A stretch of DNA of 64,000 nucleotides from an uncultured Pseudomonadota bacterium (GCA_903928965.1 CAIYSZ010000034.1:1-64000), one strand, 5' to 3'. Numbered from the stretch's first letter, positions 8,272 to 18,756 are shown. Notes: generated by a model not told the origin, from the letters alone. Numbers and translations are program-made.

Positions 8272-9279
8272 TTAATGCACGCTATCCAACAGCGTAAGCT
8301 TGACGAATAAACTTTCCTGCACGGCGATAATCGCCTTGGCGGCGGTTAAATCCGTTTCCAGTTGTTGGCGCTGGTTTTGCGATTCCCGCAATTCTTTAGT
8401 TTTTTGTTTATTGTCCGCCGCCAGCTTGGTTTCCCGCTCTCCTGCTTTATCAAGTTCCATTTGCAAATGTTCCGCCCTAAGTTCGGCTGCGGCGAGTTGT
8501 TCTTTCGCCGCGCGTAGGATGCGGATTTCTCCATCCAGTTTTAGCCATTCCAATCGCGCTTGCTTGAGTTCGCCGGCCAGTTCGGCATTGCCGCGTTGGC
8601 TGGCATTCAACTCAAGCTGCCGGGAATCCAGCGCATTTTGCGCCTTGCGCAGCTCGCCTTGTAAAAATTGAATCTGTTGCTCGTGTTGTCTGGCCTCTTG
8701 TTCGCGTTGCGCCTGAGCGGCGGATATGAATTGTTCCAGCGCTTCCCTGGCGTGCCGGTGTTTTTCTTCTAGCGAAAGCCGGTATTCTTGCCATTGGGTT
8801 TGCTGAGTTTCCATATCCAGCGCGCGTTGCGTCAGGCTGGCGTTTTTTAGGGCTTCCTGCCGCAATAATTCTTGCGCGGTCGCATGCGCGGTTTTTTCGG
8901 TCGTCAGCTCAGCGTCCAGGCGCTCGGCTTGCGTTCGCGCGGACGCTACTTCATTCCGCAACGACGTTATCTGGCCGCGCAGTTCGGTAATCTCGGCCTG
9001 GTGTTTTTCCGCCAGCAGCGTGATTTGTTGCGCCGCCTCCGCGTGCAGGCGCTCCGCCAAGCGAGAGCTTAAATCCAGAATCGCTTCGCTGGCGGTAATG
9101 CTCCCTGCCCTGCCGCCCTCCTCCGCTTCGATTTCCTTGAGATAACGGTGTATCGTGGTCTTGGAACCGGTATCGCCGAGTTCGCCGCGTATCGCGTCAA
9201 TAGAGGGACGCCGCCCCAGCGCCAGCAATCTGTCGCGGGCGCTTAAAACCTCTGCTTTATCAATACCGATTCTTGCCAT
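8272..9279 (-). CDS. KfrA-like DNA-binding coiled-coil protein
   Basis: 335 residues. Residues about 1-60 (ARDRLLALGRRPSIDAIRGE, SKTTIHRYLKEIEAEEGG) match the KfrA N-terminal DNA-binding domain. The rest is an almost unbroken coiled coil rich in Ala, Glu, Gln and Leu. KfrA was described on plasmids (RK2/IncP) as an autorepressor and partition-associated filament-like protein; chromosomal copies occur in accessory patches. Just upstream lies a perfect palindrome (9296-9320), suiting autorepression. The neighbours are toxin-antitoxin remnants, so the patch may derive from an integrated plasmid or element. No parA or replication gene accompanies it. Confidence 0.85.
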   Translation of the reverse strand: MARIGIDKAEVLSARDRLLALGRRPSIDAIRGELGDTGSKTTIHRYLKEIEAEEGGRAGSITASEAILDLSSRLAERLHAEAAQQITLLAEKHQAEITELRGQITSLRNEVASARTQAERLDAELTTEKTAHATAQELLRQEALKNASLTQRALDMETQQTQWQEYRLSLEEKHRHAREALEQFISAAQAQREQEARQHEQQIQFLQGELRKAQNALDSRQLELNASQRGNAELAGELKQARLEWLKLDGEIRILRAAKEQLAAAELRAEHLQMELDKAGERETKLAADNKQKTKELRESQNQRQQLETDLTAAKAIIAVQESLFVKLTLLDSVH

Positions 9280-9293
9280 GTTCTTTCTCGCTG

Positions 9294-9328
9294 ATTACAT
9301 ACCGTATTACATGGTATGTATATTACAT
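9294..9328. promoter_or_regulatory. Candidate KfrA-type operator
   Basis: TACATACC (9296-9303) and GGTATGTA (9313-9320) form a perfect 8-bp inverted repeat with a 9-base spacer, 17 bases upstream of the kfrA-like start codon. Superimposed on it are three direct copies of ATTACAT (9294-9300, 9306-9312, 9322-9328). KfrA proteins bind repeats at their own promoter, so this is the likely autoregulatory site. Confidence 0.6.
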
Positions 9329-9355
9329 ATTAAATATTCAATTGTCAAGCAGCAC

Positions 9356-9475
9356 GCGCCGGAGCCTGCTCAGATCAAGCGGTTCGGTTTTATGGCCGGA
9401 CAAATTAAGGCGCCGGATTTTTTCGACCGGATGGGTGAAGAGAGCATCGTGAAGCTATTTGTGGACGGCGCATGA
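9356..9475 (+). pseudogene. Phd/YefM-type antitoxin, 3' fragment
   Basis: The frame ending at 9473-9475 reads APEPAQIKRFGFMAGQIKAP, then a short Asp/Phe-rich stretch and the end VKLFVDGA. This is like the C-terminal tail of Phd-type antitoxins, which typically carry a G-x-x-x-G-x-[IV] segment followed by an acidic end and a last x-LF-x-G. The N-terminal DNA-binding half is absent. In its place lies the kfrA operator region, so the fragment has no start. It overlaps the next fragment by ATGA, the usual antitoxin-toxin coupling. Confidence 0.6.
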
Positions 9476-9582
9476 AGCTGCTGCTGGACCCCCATCTGCT
9501 ATTATGGGCGGCGGAAGGTATTGAATATTGGCCGTCGGATGCCAGGATATTGATGAGCGATCCTGAAAACATACTGTTCTGA
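9472..9582 (+). pseudogene. PIN-domain (VapC-type) toxin, 5' fragment
   Basis: 36 codons starting at ATG 9472: MKLLLDPHLLLWAAEG, then the end LMSDPENILF and a stop. This is like the first 36 residues of VapC-type PIN-domain RNases that follow Phd antitoxins (family pattern LLLDTHxLLWW...DPxNxxF). The rest of the about 130-residue toxin, with the other acidic catalytic residues, is missing before mutL begins at 9633. With the antitoxin tail this is a dead toxin-antitoxin pair. Confidence 0.65.
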
Positions 9583-9632
9583 GGCTGAATATCCCGGTCC
9601 GGTGCAATACGTCTAAGGTATAATGATATGCC

Positions 9633-11450
<1,818 letters not shown>

Positions 11451-12401
11451 ATGGCGAACCCGGCCATTTTAGTGATGGGGCCAACCTGCTCCGGCAAAAC
11501 CGCGTTGGGCGTGGCGCTGGCGCAAGCGCTGGACGGCGAGATCATCAGCGTCGATTCGGCTTTAGTTTATCAAGGCATGGACATCGGCGCCGCCAAACCC
11601 AGCTTGGCCGAACGCGGCGGCGTGCCGCATCATTTGATTGATATTTTGCCGCCGACCGAAAATTTTTCCGCCGGACATTTCAAAACCCGCGCCGTGAATC
11701 TAATTGCCGATATACAACAACGCGGCAAGCAACCGCTGCTGGTCGGCGGCACCATGCTGTATTTTAGCGCCTTGACCCAAGGCCTGGCCCAGCTGCCGCC
11801 GGCGGACCCGGCAATCCGCGCTCGCCTGGAGCGGGAGTTGCAGGAGTTCGGCAATCACGTAATGCACGAGCGGTTGAAGGCGGTAGACCCAGCCGCCGCC
11901 GCGCGTATCCACGCCAACGACCCGCAACGCGTGCAGCGGGCGTTGGAGGTTTACGCTATTACCGGCCAGCCGTTGTCGGATTATTTCAGCCAACAAAAAA
12001 AGGACGAAATGCCGCCCTTTATAAAACTCATCGTCGCCCCGGAGCAGCGTAGCGCGCTGCACGCCAAAATCGCGGCCCGCTTCGACCAAATGCTGGCGCA
12101 AGGCTTAATCGCGGAAGTGGAAGCCTTAAGACAACGCGGCGACTTGCACCCCGGCCTGCCGTCGGTGCGCTGCGTCGGCTACCGGCAAGTGTGGGCTTAT
12201 TTGGACGGCGAATACGATTATCCAACCATGCGCGACAAAGCCATCGCCGCCACCCGGCAACTGGCCAAACGCCAATTCACCTGGCTGCGCAAGGAGCAAA
12301 ACGCGGCGCATTTTCTCAGCGAAGCGCCGGATTTAAACGCCCAAGCCCTGGATTATTGCCGCCGCCAACTCCTGGCCCACACTGCCGCGCCGGCATGCTG
12401 A
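11451..12401 (+). CDS. miaA: tRNA dimethylallyltransferase
   Basis: 316 residues. It transfers a dimethylallyl group to A37 of tRNAs that read UNN codons. The P-loop MGPTCSGKTALGVAL, the substrate segment SVDSALVYQGMDIGAAKPS, and LVGGTMLYFSALTQGLAQLPPAD are characteristic. It abuts mutL as in many gammaproteobacteria. The usual next gene, hfq, is absent and replaced by nspC, whose start overlaps the miaA stop by 7 bases. Confidence 0.95.
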   Translation: MANPAILVMGPTCSGKTALGVALAQALDGEIISVDSALVYQGMDIGAAKPSLAERGGVPHHLIDILPPTENFSAGHFKTRAVNLIADIQQRGKQPLLVGGTMLYFSALTQGLAQLPPADPAIRARLERELQEFGNHVMHERLKAVDPAAAARIHANDPQRVQRALEVYAITGQPLSDYFSQQKKDEMPPFIKLIVAPEQRSALHAKIAARFDQMLAQGLIAEVEALRQRGDLHPGLPSVRCVGYRQVWAYLDGEYDYPTMRDKAIAATRQLAKRQFTWLRKEQNAAHFLSEAPDLNAQALDYCRRQLLAHTAAPAC

Positions 12402-13549
12402 CGCCGGGCTTTTTAAAGCGCTTGCCGGACACGCCGGCCTATGTGTTCGACGTTGAGCAAATCCGGCGCAATGCACAAAGCGTGCAAGCGTTGCGCGCGG
12501 CCGGGGCCAAGGTGTTGTATTCCATCAAGGCCTTGCCGCTGGGCGCGGTACTGCGCGAGCTGCTGCCGCGGGTGGACGGTTTTTCGGTCAGCTCGCTGTT
12601 TGAAGCGCGGCTGGCGCGGCAAATCAGCGCCGATTGCGCCGTCCATTTGACCAGCCCCGGCCTCAAACCGCAAGACCTTGATGAACTGAACCGCTTGTGC
12701 AGCCATATTAGTTTTAATTCTTGGGGACAATTCCAGCGCGCCGACGAGTTGCCTGAAAAAAACTACTCCGCCGGTTTGCGTATAAACCCTGATTGTTCTT
12801 TCTCAGCCGACCCGCGTTACGATCCCTGCCGGCCGCATTCCAAACTGGGCGCGCCGTTGGCGGAATGCCTAAGCCCCCTACCCCCGGTTTTAGAAGGCTT
12901 GCAGGTGCATAACGTGTTCTCGCAAACCAGTTTGGACGCTCTCAGCGCCACGGCGGCGGCGCTGGAACCGATTTTACAAGCCAATCCGCACTTAAAATGG
13001 CTAAATCTGGGCGGCGGCTATCTCTACCCTGCCATCGCCGACTTAACCCGGCTGTTGAACTTAATCCGCCGCCTGCGCGGCCAATATGGCCTGGAAATTT
13101 ACCTGGAGCCCGGCAAGGCGCTGGTCGGCGACGCCGGTTACCTGGTCGCCAGCGTGTTGGACCGCTTCAATAGCGGCGGCAAAACCGTAATTGTGCTAGA
13201 CACCAGCGTCAACCACCACCCGGAAGTGTTTGAATACCAAACCAGCCCGCCGTTAATCCAAGCCGCCGCCGGCGGCGAAACCGCGCTAGTCGCCGGCGGC
13301 TCTTGCCTGGCCGGAGATTTATTCGGGGAATATGGGTTTAATGAACTTCCGCAAATTGGGGACAGGCTGTGCTTTTACAACTGCGGCGCGTATAGCTTGA
13401 TTAAGGCCAACCGTTTTAACGGGCATGCCTTGCCTAGTGTTTATATGTACTCGGCGAATGAGGATTGTTTGCGGCTGGTTTGGCGGGATGGGTTTGAGGG
13501 GTATTATGAGCAATGGGGTGGGCAAAGGCTTTTCAAATTTAAGCATTAA
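12395..13549 (+). CDS. nspC: Carboxynorspermidine decarboxylase
   Basis: 384 residues from ATG 12395; the open frame extends upstream inside miaA, but homology starts here (MLTPGFLKRLPDTPAYVFDV). It is a PLP-dependent fold-III decarboxylase of the alanine-racemase-barrel group. The PLP lysine is Lys45 in VLYSIKALP, with the glycine loop NLGGGYLYP, EPGKALVGDAGYLV and the late CLAGDLFGEY motif. NspC makes norspermidine or spermidine from the carboxy-polyamine, a route that bypasses S-adenosylmethionine decarboxylase and is tied to biofilm control in Vibrio. The dehydrogenase partner (CASDH) is not in the window. Confidence 0.9.
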   Translation: MLTPGFLKRLPDTPAYVFDVEQIRRNAQSVQALRAAGAKVLYSIKALPLGAVLRELLPRVDGFSVSSLFEARLARQISADCAVHLTSPGLKPQDLDELNRLCSHISFNSWGQFQRADELPEKNYSAGLRINPDCSFSADPRYDPCRPHSKLGAPLAECLSPLPPVLEGLQVHNVFSQTSLDALSATAAALEPILQANPHLKWLNLGGGYLYPAIADLTRLLNLIRRLRGQYGLEIYLEPGKALVGDAGYLVASVLDRFNSGGKTVIVLDTSVNHHPEVFEYQTSPPLIQAAAGGETALVAGGSCLAGDLFGEYGFNELPQIGDRLCFYNCGAYSLIKANRFNGHALPSVYMYSANEDCLRLVWRDGFEGYYEQWGGQRLFKFKH

Positions 13550-13606
13550 CATTTTGCCTATTTATATTAAACTATAATAATTGTCCAAAAAAATCGTTGG
13601 TTGGCG

Positions 13607-13635
13607 ACGCCGGTTCCTTAGGTTGACGGCGTTTT
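13607..13635 (+). terminator. Weak terminator-like hairpin after nspC
   Basis: ACGCCG (13607-13612) pairs with CGGCGT (13627-13632), followed by TTTT (13632-13635). The loop is 14 bases and the T-run short, so termination would be inefficient. It sits between nspC and the porin gene and could equally be in the porin leader. Confidence 0.3.
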
Positions 13636-13661
13636 AATGAAAAGAAGAAAAAGTAAACAAA

Positions 13662-15446
13662 ATGGATAACAAAAATAACATTAGACCACAAAAAGCAAAA
13701 GTTTATAGCTTAGCTTTTATCACTACTTTGTCTATGGCTAATTTAGAACGCGTTAACGCGGATGACGCAACAGCTTCACCCGCGCCCAAAAAATACGCCA
13801 AAGCTCCCATGAATGCGTCCAACGCCATTATGGACGATCCTTTATTGGGCAATAGCTATGAAAAGCCAACCTGGAATCTGCATGATGCCGCCGATTTGCC
13901 GGATTGGTTAAGTGTTGGCGTTGAGCAACGTACTCGCTATGAAAGCATCGCCAATACCTTCAAACCTAATCAAAGTTTCGGTGCATCCAAGGGTAAATCC
14001 CATATAAGCAACGCGCCTGCCTTCTCGGGCGAGAAAATTTCAACTAATCCCGTCAATTATGATCCGGCCCCATCCACACCCATAAAGGGCGGCCCTGGCA
14101 CTGGCGGCGACCAGGCCGTTGAATTGCAAACGGATTTATGGTTACAGGCTCAATTCGGCAAATTCCGGTTTGCAACAGAGGTGATGGACGCCCGCGACGT
14201 AGGCGGGGATCAAACGACTCTGGTTACCAATACCATGGTAGATACGATTGATTTTACTCAAGTTTATGTTGACTGGGCGGATAAAAACGCCTGGAATAGT
14301 CATTTAGGCGTTGAGGTTAAAGCGGGCCGGCAAACGCTGGATTTGGGCAGCCGCCGTCTGGTGGCAAGGCCTTATTTCAGGAATACCGTGAATAGCTTTA
14401 CCGGGCTTAAAACGCGGGTGCTGGATTACGGAAAATGGCAAGTCAATACCTTTGTGACTATGCCTGTGTTACGCATGCCGGGTAACACCAATGCAAGTAC
14501 CAATAATCAACTTATCTCTAATCAAATAGTATTTGATCAGGAAGCCATAGGCACTTATTTCTCGGGCGGTATTCTGGAAGGGTATAATCTGGTTAAAAAT
14601 ATTAATGCCGAGCTATATTTATATAATCTTCAAGAATCAAATTCCTGGGCAAACAACACCACGAATAGACGCTATTTCACGCCTGGTTTGAGATTTTACA
14701 GCAAACCGCATAAAGGCGGCTTCGACTTCCAGGCCGAAGGCATGGCTCAGTACGGCACTAAAACCTATGCCACTATCGGCGGAAGTTTACAACCGGCGCA
14801 AGCCAATATTCAGCAAAATCATGAAGCTTATTCAACGCACTTGGAAGCAGGTTATAGTTTTGATTTACCTTGGGCGCCCAGATTGTTTCTTGAATACGAC
14901 TATGCTTCCGGTAGTAAAAATTATTTAAACCCGAATGGCGTTGATGGCCGGTTCGATCCTCTCTATGCCGCATCGGATATGGATTTTGGTCCCACGGGCA
15001 TCTGGTCGGCATTTCAAAGAAGTAACATTAACTCTCCGGGTTTAACTTTTGATTTCGCACCCAGGGATGATCTATCCTTTAGATTCAGAAACCGGGTGGT
15101 CTGGCTGGCCTCGGCGGGAGATTGCTGGGGCGGAACCTCGTGCACTTCAGGCACTTCACCCGCTTTAGCCTATGCCGGGACTAATAAGGCCGCGCCATCC
15201 GGTAATAGTTACGTTGGCGATCAACTAGGGTTTACCGGTCGATATAATTTCAACAGCAGTTTGAACTTTGAGGCAGGTTATTATCACTTATTTAAAGGTG
15301 AATTTGCCAAAACCGCCGGAGTGGCTTCAACCACAACAGCTTGCACCGCCGCCAATTCAGTGGTTAGAGCTACCGGCGGCGCGTGCGGTTTGACCCCCGG
15401 CGCTGATTCGGATTACGTCTTCGTTCAAAGCCAGTTCAGGTTTTAA
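13662..15446 (+). CDS. Alginate-export-domain outer membrane beta-barrel protein
   Basis: 594 residues with a signal-like N-terminus followed by LPDWLSVGVEQRTRYESI, the usual start of the AlgE-like alginate-export barrel domain. Alternating beta-strand patterns, many Asn/Thr/Tyr turns (KAGRQTLDLGSRRLVARPY is typical) and the C-terminal Phe of an outer membrane protein (VFVQSQFRF) follow. Such barrels export anionic polysaccharide or act as diffusion porins in many proteobacteria. No alginate synthesis genes are nearby, so the substrate is open. The gene stands alone and its base composition is more AT-rich than its neighbours. Confidence 0.8.
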   Translation: MDNKNNIRPQKAKVYSLAFITTLSMANLERVNADDATASPAPKKYAKAPMNASNAIMDDPLLGNSYEKPTWNLHDAADLPDWLSVGVEQRTRYESIANTFKPNQSFGASKGKSHISNAPAFSGEKISTNPVNYDPAPSTPIKGGPGTGGDQAVELQTDLWLQAQFGKFRFATEVMDARDVGGDQTTLVTNTMVDTIDFTQVYVDWADKNAWNSHLGVEVKAGRQTLDLGSRRLVARPYFRNTVNSFTGLKTRVLDYGKWQVNTFVTMPVLRMPGNTNASTNNQLISNQIVFDQEAIGTYFSGGILEGYNLVKNINAELYLYNLQESNSWANNTTNRRYFTPGLRFYSKPHKGGFDFQAEGMAQYGTKTYATIGGSLQPAQANIQQNHEAYSTHLEAGYSFDLPWAPRLFLEYDYASGSKNYLNPNGVDGRFDPLYAASDMDFGPTGIWSAFQRSNINSPGLTFDFAPRDDLSFRFRNRVVWLASAGDCWGGTSCTSGTSPALAYAGTNKAAPSGNSYVGDQLGFTGRYNFNSSLNFEAGYYHLFKGEFAKTAGVASTTTACTAANSVVRATGGACGLTPGADSDYVFVQSQFRF

Positions 15447-15450
15447 AAAA

Positions 15451-15918
15451 TCACAACCCCAACTCGCTCAACCCGACATGCTCGTCCGGACGCCGACCCA
15501 ACGGCCAATGGAACAGCCGCTGTTCCGGGTTGATCGGCAAGTCGTTGATGCTGGCGAAACGAAATTGCATCAGGCCATGGGCGTTGAATTCCCAATTCTC
15601 GTTGCCGTAGCCGCGGAACCATTGTCCGCTGTCGTCATGCCATTCGTAGGCGAAGCGCACCGCAATGCGGTTGTCGTGCCAGGCCCATAATTCTTTAATC
15701 AAGCGGTAATCCAATTCCCGCGCCCACTTGCGTTGCAGAAAGGCGTGAATCTCATCCCGCCCGGCCGGGAATTCAGCCCTATTCCGCCAGCGGCTATCCT
15801 CGGTGTACACTTGCACTACCCGATCCGGGTCGCGGCTATTCCAGGCATCTTCCGCTAGGCGGACTTTTTGGCGCGCGGTATCCTCGGTAAACGGCGGAAC
15901 GGGTGGTTTTGTGGTCAT
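15451..15918 (-). CDS. DUF1348 (NTF2-like) family protein
   Basis: 155 residues. The pattern of [78 protein letters not shown] and ASINDLPI is that of DUF1348, a small family with an NTF2-like cone fold and no settled function. It is frequently adjacent to a TetR regulator, as here (divergent tetR at 16239). The promoter region carries a palindrome (15946-15967) overlapping the likely -10, so repression by the neighbouring TetR is the simple expectation. The stop lies 4 bases from the porin stop, in convergent orientation. Confidence 0.85.
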   Translation of the reverse strand: MTTKPPVPPFTEDTARQKVRLAEDAWNSRDPDRVVQVYTEDSRWRNRAEFPAGRDEIHAFLQRKWARELDYRLIKELWAWHDNRIAVRFAYEWHDDSGQWFRGYGNENWEFNAHGLMQFRFASINDLPINPEQRLFHWPLGRRPDEHVGLSELGL

Positions 15919-15945
15919 GGCGTTTCCTCGCGGTCATGGCGGTTG

Positions 15946-15980
15946 ATGTAGAATAAATTGTCTACATAAAAGAATATCAA
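15946..15980 (-). promoter_or_regulatory. DUF1348 promoter with palindromic operator
   Basis: On the minus strand TTGATA (15975-15980) is followed 17 bases on by TTTATT (15952-15957). Across the -10, ATGTAGA (15946-15952) and TCTACAT (15961-15967) form a perfect 7-bp inverted repeat with an 8-base spacer, the size expected of a TetR-family site. Confidence 0.55.
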
Positions 15981-16028
15981 ATGGATTAATTATTGTCCAA
16001 TAATTTATGCATTAACGCACTAGGCGGG

Positions 16029-16053
16029 AAAAAAGCGACGACGAATGTCGCTT
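16029..16053 (-). terminator. Terminator-like hairpin on the minus strand
   Basis: Read leftward, AAGCGAC and GTCGCTT (16047-16053 and 16033-16039) form a perfect 7-bp stem with a 7-base loop, followed by a run of T. It would stop transcripts entering leftward from the tetR side and may insulate the DUF1348 promoter. Confidence 0.4.
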
Positions 16054-16162
16054 GACGCATCCGAGCCCAAGTCCGAGCCCGTATTGCGCTCGCCTTGATC
16101 TAACGCCATTGGATGGTCAGCCAAAATCAAGGCCTTGCCCACCACGAGTTATATTTTAAAAA

Positions 16163-16221
16163 TGGTAACTAAAGTTACCATTATCATTTTGGCTATTTAT
16201 ACTAGACTATGAGTATATACT
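16163..16221. promoter_or_regulatory. Palindromes upstream of tetR
   Basis: TGGTAAC-TAAA-GTTACCA (16163-16180) is a perfect 7-bp inverted repeat, and AGTATATACT (16212-16221) is a perfect 10-base palindrome close to the tetR start at 16239. Either may be an autoregulatory operator. The two differ in sequence from the palindrome at the DUF1348 promoter, so one TetR may not bind all three. Confidence 0.45.
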
Positions 16222-16238
16222 AAGAAATTGTAACTTCA

Positions 16239-16853
16239 ATGCAAACGACAGCCGATACCCCCACCCTGCCCGCCCGGCAAAAAATTTTACTTGCCGCGCA
16301 TGATCTGTTTTACCGCGATGGCGTGCGAGCCACCGGGGTGGATAAGGTCATAGCCCAGGCGCACGTCACCAAGGTGACGTTCTACCGGCATTTCCCAAGC
16401 AAGAACGATTTAGTGTTGGCGTTTTTAGAATACCGGCATCAATTATGGTTGAGCTGGTTCCGCGCCGCCCTCAGGCGGCACGGCGGCGCGCCCGGCGGCG
16501 GCTTGCGGCCGTTGTTGCCGGCGTTGGCGGAATGGTTTTCGCAACCGGAATTTCGCGGCTGCGCCTTTATCAACATCGCCGCCGAAATCAGCGACGAGGC
16601 GGAATATATGACGCTATGCCGCTGCCATAAACAAGATATGCTGGCCGTCATCGGCGAACTTCCTGCTTTGACTTGCCCCAACCGCGCCGCAATAGCCGCC
16701 GCCGCGGGAGTAGCGGTGGACGGCTCCATCGTGAAGACGCAAATCGACGGCGACGCGCATGCCGCATTGAGCGCGCTGGCTTTGATATTGGACGGCTTGG
16801 ATGCTCTGGCCTCAGCCGGGAACCGCTTTTCGCCTAGCGACCAAAGGCTTTGA
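16239..16853 (+). CDS. TetR/AcrR family transcriptional regulator
   Basis: 204 residues. The N-terminal helix-turn-helix is clear: ARQKILLAAHDLFYRDGVRA, TGVDKVIAQAHVTKVTFYRH, FPSKNDLVLAFLEYR. The C-terminal ligand domain is not diagnostic (FRGCAFINIAAE is typical of one TetR subgroup). Divergent from the DUF1348 gene with palindromes between them, it most likely represses that gene. The ligand is unknown. Confidence 0.9.
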   Translation: MQTTADTPTLPARQKILLAAHDLFYRDGVRATGVDKVIAQAHVTKVTFYRHFPSKNDLVLAFLEYRHQLWLSWFRAALRRHGGAPGGGLRPLLPALAEWFSQPEFRGCAFINIAAEISDEAEYMTLCRCHKQDMLAVIGELPALTCPNRAAIAAAAGVAVDGSIVKTQIDGDAHAALSALALILDGLDALASAGNRFSPSDQRL

Positions 16854-17040
16854 TGTTAGAGAACATTATTCGCGGACACCCCTGCCTCGCAACCTTAAAG
16901 TATGCAAGGCGTAATTTTAGCCGATTCCACATGTTCCAGTGATGTTGACTAATTGAAGTCTCTGGTTTGTCGTAAGTTAACAGCCGAAAGTCCGCCTGCA
17001 TTGCTTATGCAGTACTAGTCATTAATTTGCAATGCTCACA

Positions 17041-18756
17041 TTACAAACGACCTTCTCGTTTACCATTTATCCTGTCTTCATAGTCTTTAAACGCTTGCTT
17101 AACTTCTTGCACTGCCTTAAATGCATCGGACGAGCTATCTGAAACTAGTTTTGATTTGTCTGTGAGTATTAAAATATTATTCGTTAAATTCTTATGAAAA
17201 TCATTATATGACAGCTTTTTTTCATCATGCTCAATACCACCTAAACTTTCTTGAGCACATGGACCGTAAGTTTCTGCAAGTTTTTTTGCATCTATCAATC
17301 TATCATTTAAATACCATAATCTTATTTGCTGTTTTTCCAGCTCCATTCGTTTCTGATCTAAGCCAATATAATTAATTAACATTGGCTTTGAATTTTGAAT
17401 TTCTTTTTTATCCTCTTCAATTTGTTCTTTTATCTTTTCAACATTGTTTTTTATCTTTTCAATATTGTTCTCTACGTTTTTCAAAATCCGTTGCGGCCGT
17501 TCAAAAGCCAGTTCGTGCAATACGTCAAACACCCTTCTTGAAATAGAATTACTCTCTTTTTTGTCTAAAGTGATGGGCGGGAGTTTACTTTGAATTTTTG
17601 CAACCAAGCCATCAACCAGGGGCTTGCACACTGACTCAAAAGACGTTTCTGCCACAATGTCCAGCAGTTGAGCGGCAGCAACCCCGACGAGAGAATCAGG
17701 TACTTGAAACATGGACCCAAGTATTTCACTAACTTGTTCCTTAGTAAGATCATTAGCCTGTGATAGAGGAGCTGATATGGTTTCTACTAACGCAGAACGC
17801 TCTTCTTCGGCTTGCTTTGCAAGATTTTCCATTCTTTTCTCGTCATTTTTTTGTTTCTCATATAATTGTATTGGATTCCGGAGCAAATCTAATTTAACAG
17901 CATCAGTTAACTGTACCGATAATCGCGAAGTATCTTGATCATCATTATGATCTTCAGGTATTTGTACCTCTTCAATGACTTCGAGAAGCAATTCCCTCTT
18001 TGCGGATTCACTAAGCCGAGGTAAAGAAGAAGCGTGCTTAATAACATTGACGATAAATTGGCTCTGTTCCGGCGTCGTTTGCCGGATAAGTTCGCTAGAT
18101 GCGCGCGTTTTTATCAAACGCGCGATTGAGTCATATTCATCTTGACGTGAAATCTTGAAATCCCTGATAACTTTGACTTCCGCGCGAGATGCGGCTTTTC
18201 CAAGAATATCATCCGTTGCAAACAGACTGAAACTTGTCGCAATGGCAATCGAACTGATAACAATCTTACAGGCTTTGGGTAGCCAAAGAACTTGATTTAT
18301 AAGGTAGCTGTTACCAAATATCCTACCCAGGAGCACCAAGGACATCAGGGTTAGGGGTCCGATATACCACCAATGATCGGTAAAAAAGGAGAGCTGCTCA
18401 CGCAAATGAATCAGCTGTAAATCCAAAGAGTGTAACTGTTTTGCGTTTTCCAATTCTGGAAGTGAACCATCCACTGGTACGAAATAGGCAGTTGCGAGGG
18501 TCAATAATAAAAAACCGATAACCATTGATAACGTCACAGTCACTGCCGCATCCTTCCATGGTGAATCTTTCTCTAGTTTTATTGGCAATAGGCACAGTAC
18601 TAAAGAGCCTAAAAAATACCACGTTGCAGGTCGACCGAGACCAAGAATTATAAAAAAAGCTAATACGCAACCAAAGAGGAAGAGCAAAAATATCGTTGCC
18701 ATTATCAGCTGCAAAATAGTTTTCATTCCATTGTGATAGTTTTTATTGTCGTTCAT
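17041..18756 (-). CDS. Large membrane protein with C-terminal coiled coil, unknown
   Basis: 571 residues from ATG 18754-18756 (MNDNKNYHNGMK); an upstream in-frame start at 18807 adds 17 poor residues. I do not recognise a family. About five hydrophobic segments occupy the first 190 residues (LIMATIFLLFLFGCVLAFFI; WYFLGSLVLCLLPI; VTLSMVIGFLLLTLATAYFV; WWYIGPLTLMSLVLLGRIFG; IVISSIAIATSFSLFA). The remaining 380 residues are soluble and helical, with a Lys/Glu/Asn coiled coil (NVENNIEKIKNNVEKIKEQI) near residue 450. No nuclease, ATPase or protease motif is visible. The gene is clearly AT-richer than its surroundings, suggesting acquisition. It lies downstream of a small membrane protein and a ribbon-helix-helix gene on the same strand, probably one operon. 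Confidence 0.75.
   Translation of the reverse strand: MNDNKNYHNGMKTILQLIMATIFLLFLFGCVLAFFIILGLGRPATWYFLGSLVLCLLPIKLEKDSPWKDAAVTVTLSMVIGFLLLTLATAYFVPVDGSLPELENAKQLHSLDLQLIHLREQLSFFTDHWWYIGPLTLMSLVLLGRIFGNSYLINQVLWLPKACKIVISSIAIATSFSLFATDDILGKAASRAEVKVIRDFKISRQDEYDSIARLIKTRASSELIRQTTPEQSQFIVNVIKHASSLPRLSESAKRELLLEVIEEVQIPEDHNDDQDTSRLSVQLTDAVKLDLLRNPIQLYEKQKNDEKRMENLAKQAEEERSALVETISAPLSQANDLTKEQVSEILGSMFQVPDSLVGVAAAQLLDIVAETSFESVCKPLVDGLVAKIQSKLPPITLDKKESNSISRRVFDVLHELAFERPQRILKNVENNIEKIKNNVEKIKEQIEEDKKEIQNSKPMLINYIGLDQKRMELEKQQIRLWYLNDRLIDAKKLAETYGPCAQESLGGIEHDEKKLSYNDFHKNLTNNILILTDKSKLVSDSSSDAFKAVQEVKQAFKDYEDRINGKREGRL

Noticed and set aside
12191-12394. Upstream extension of the nspC frame
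   Set aside because: Overlaps miaA for 200 bases and is Arg/Pro-rich; homology begins at 12395.
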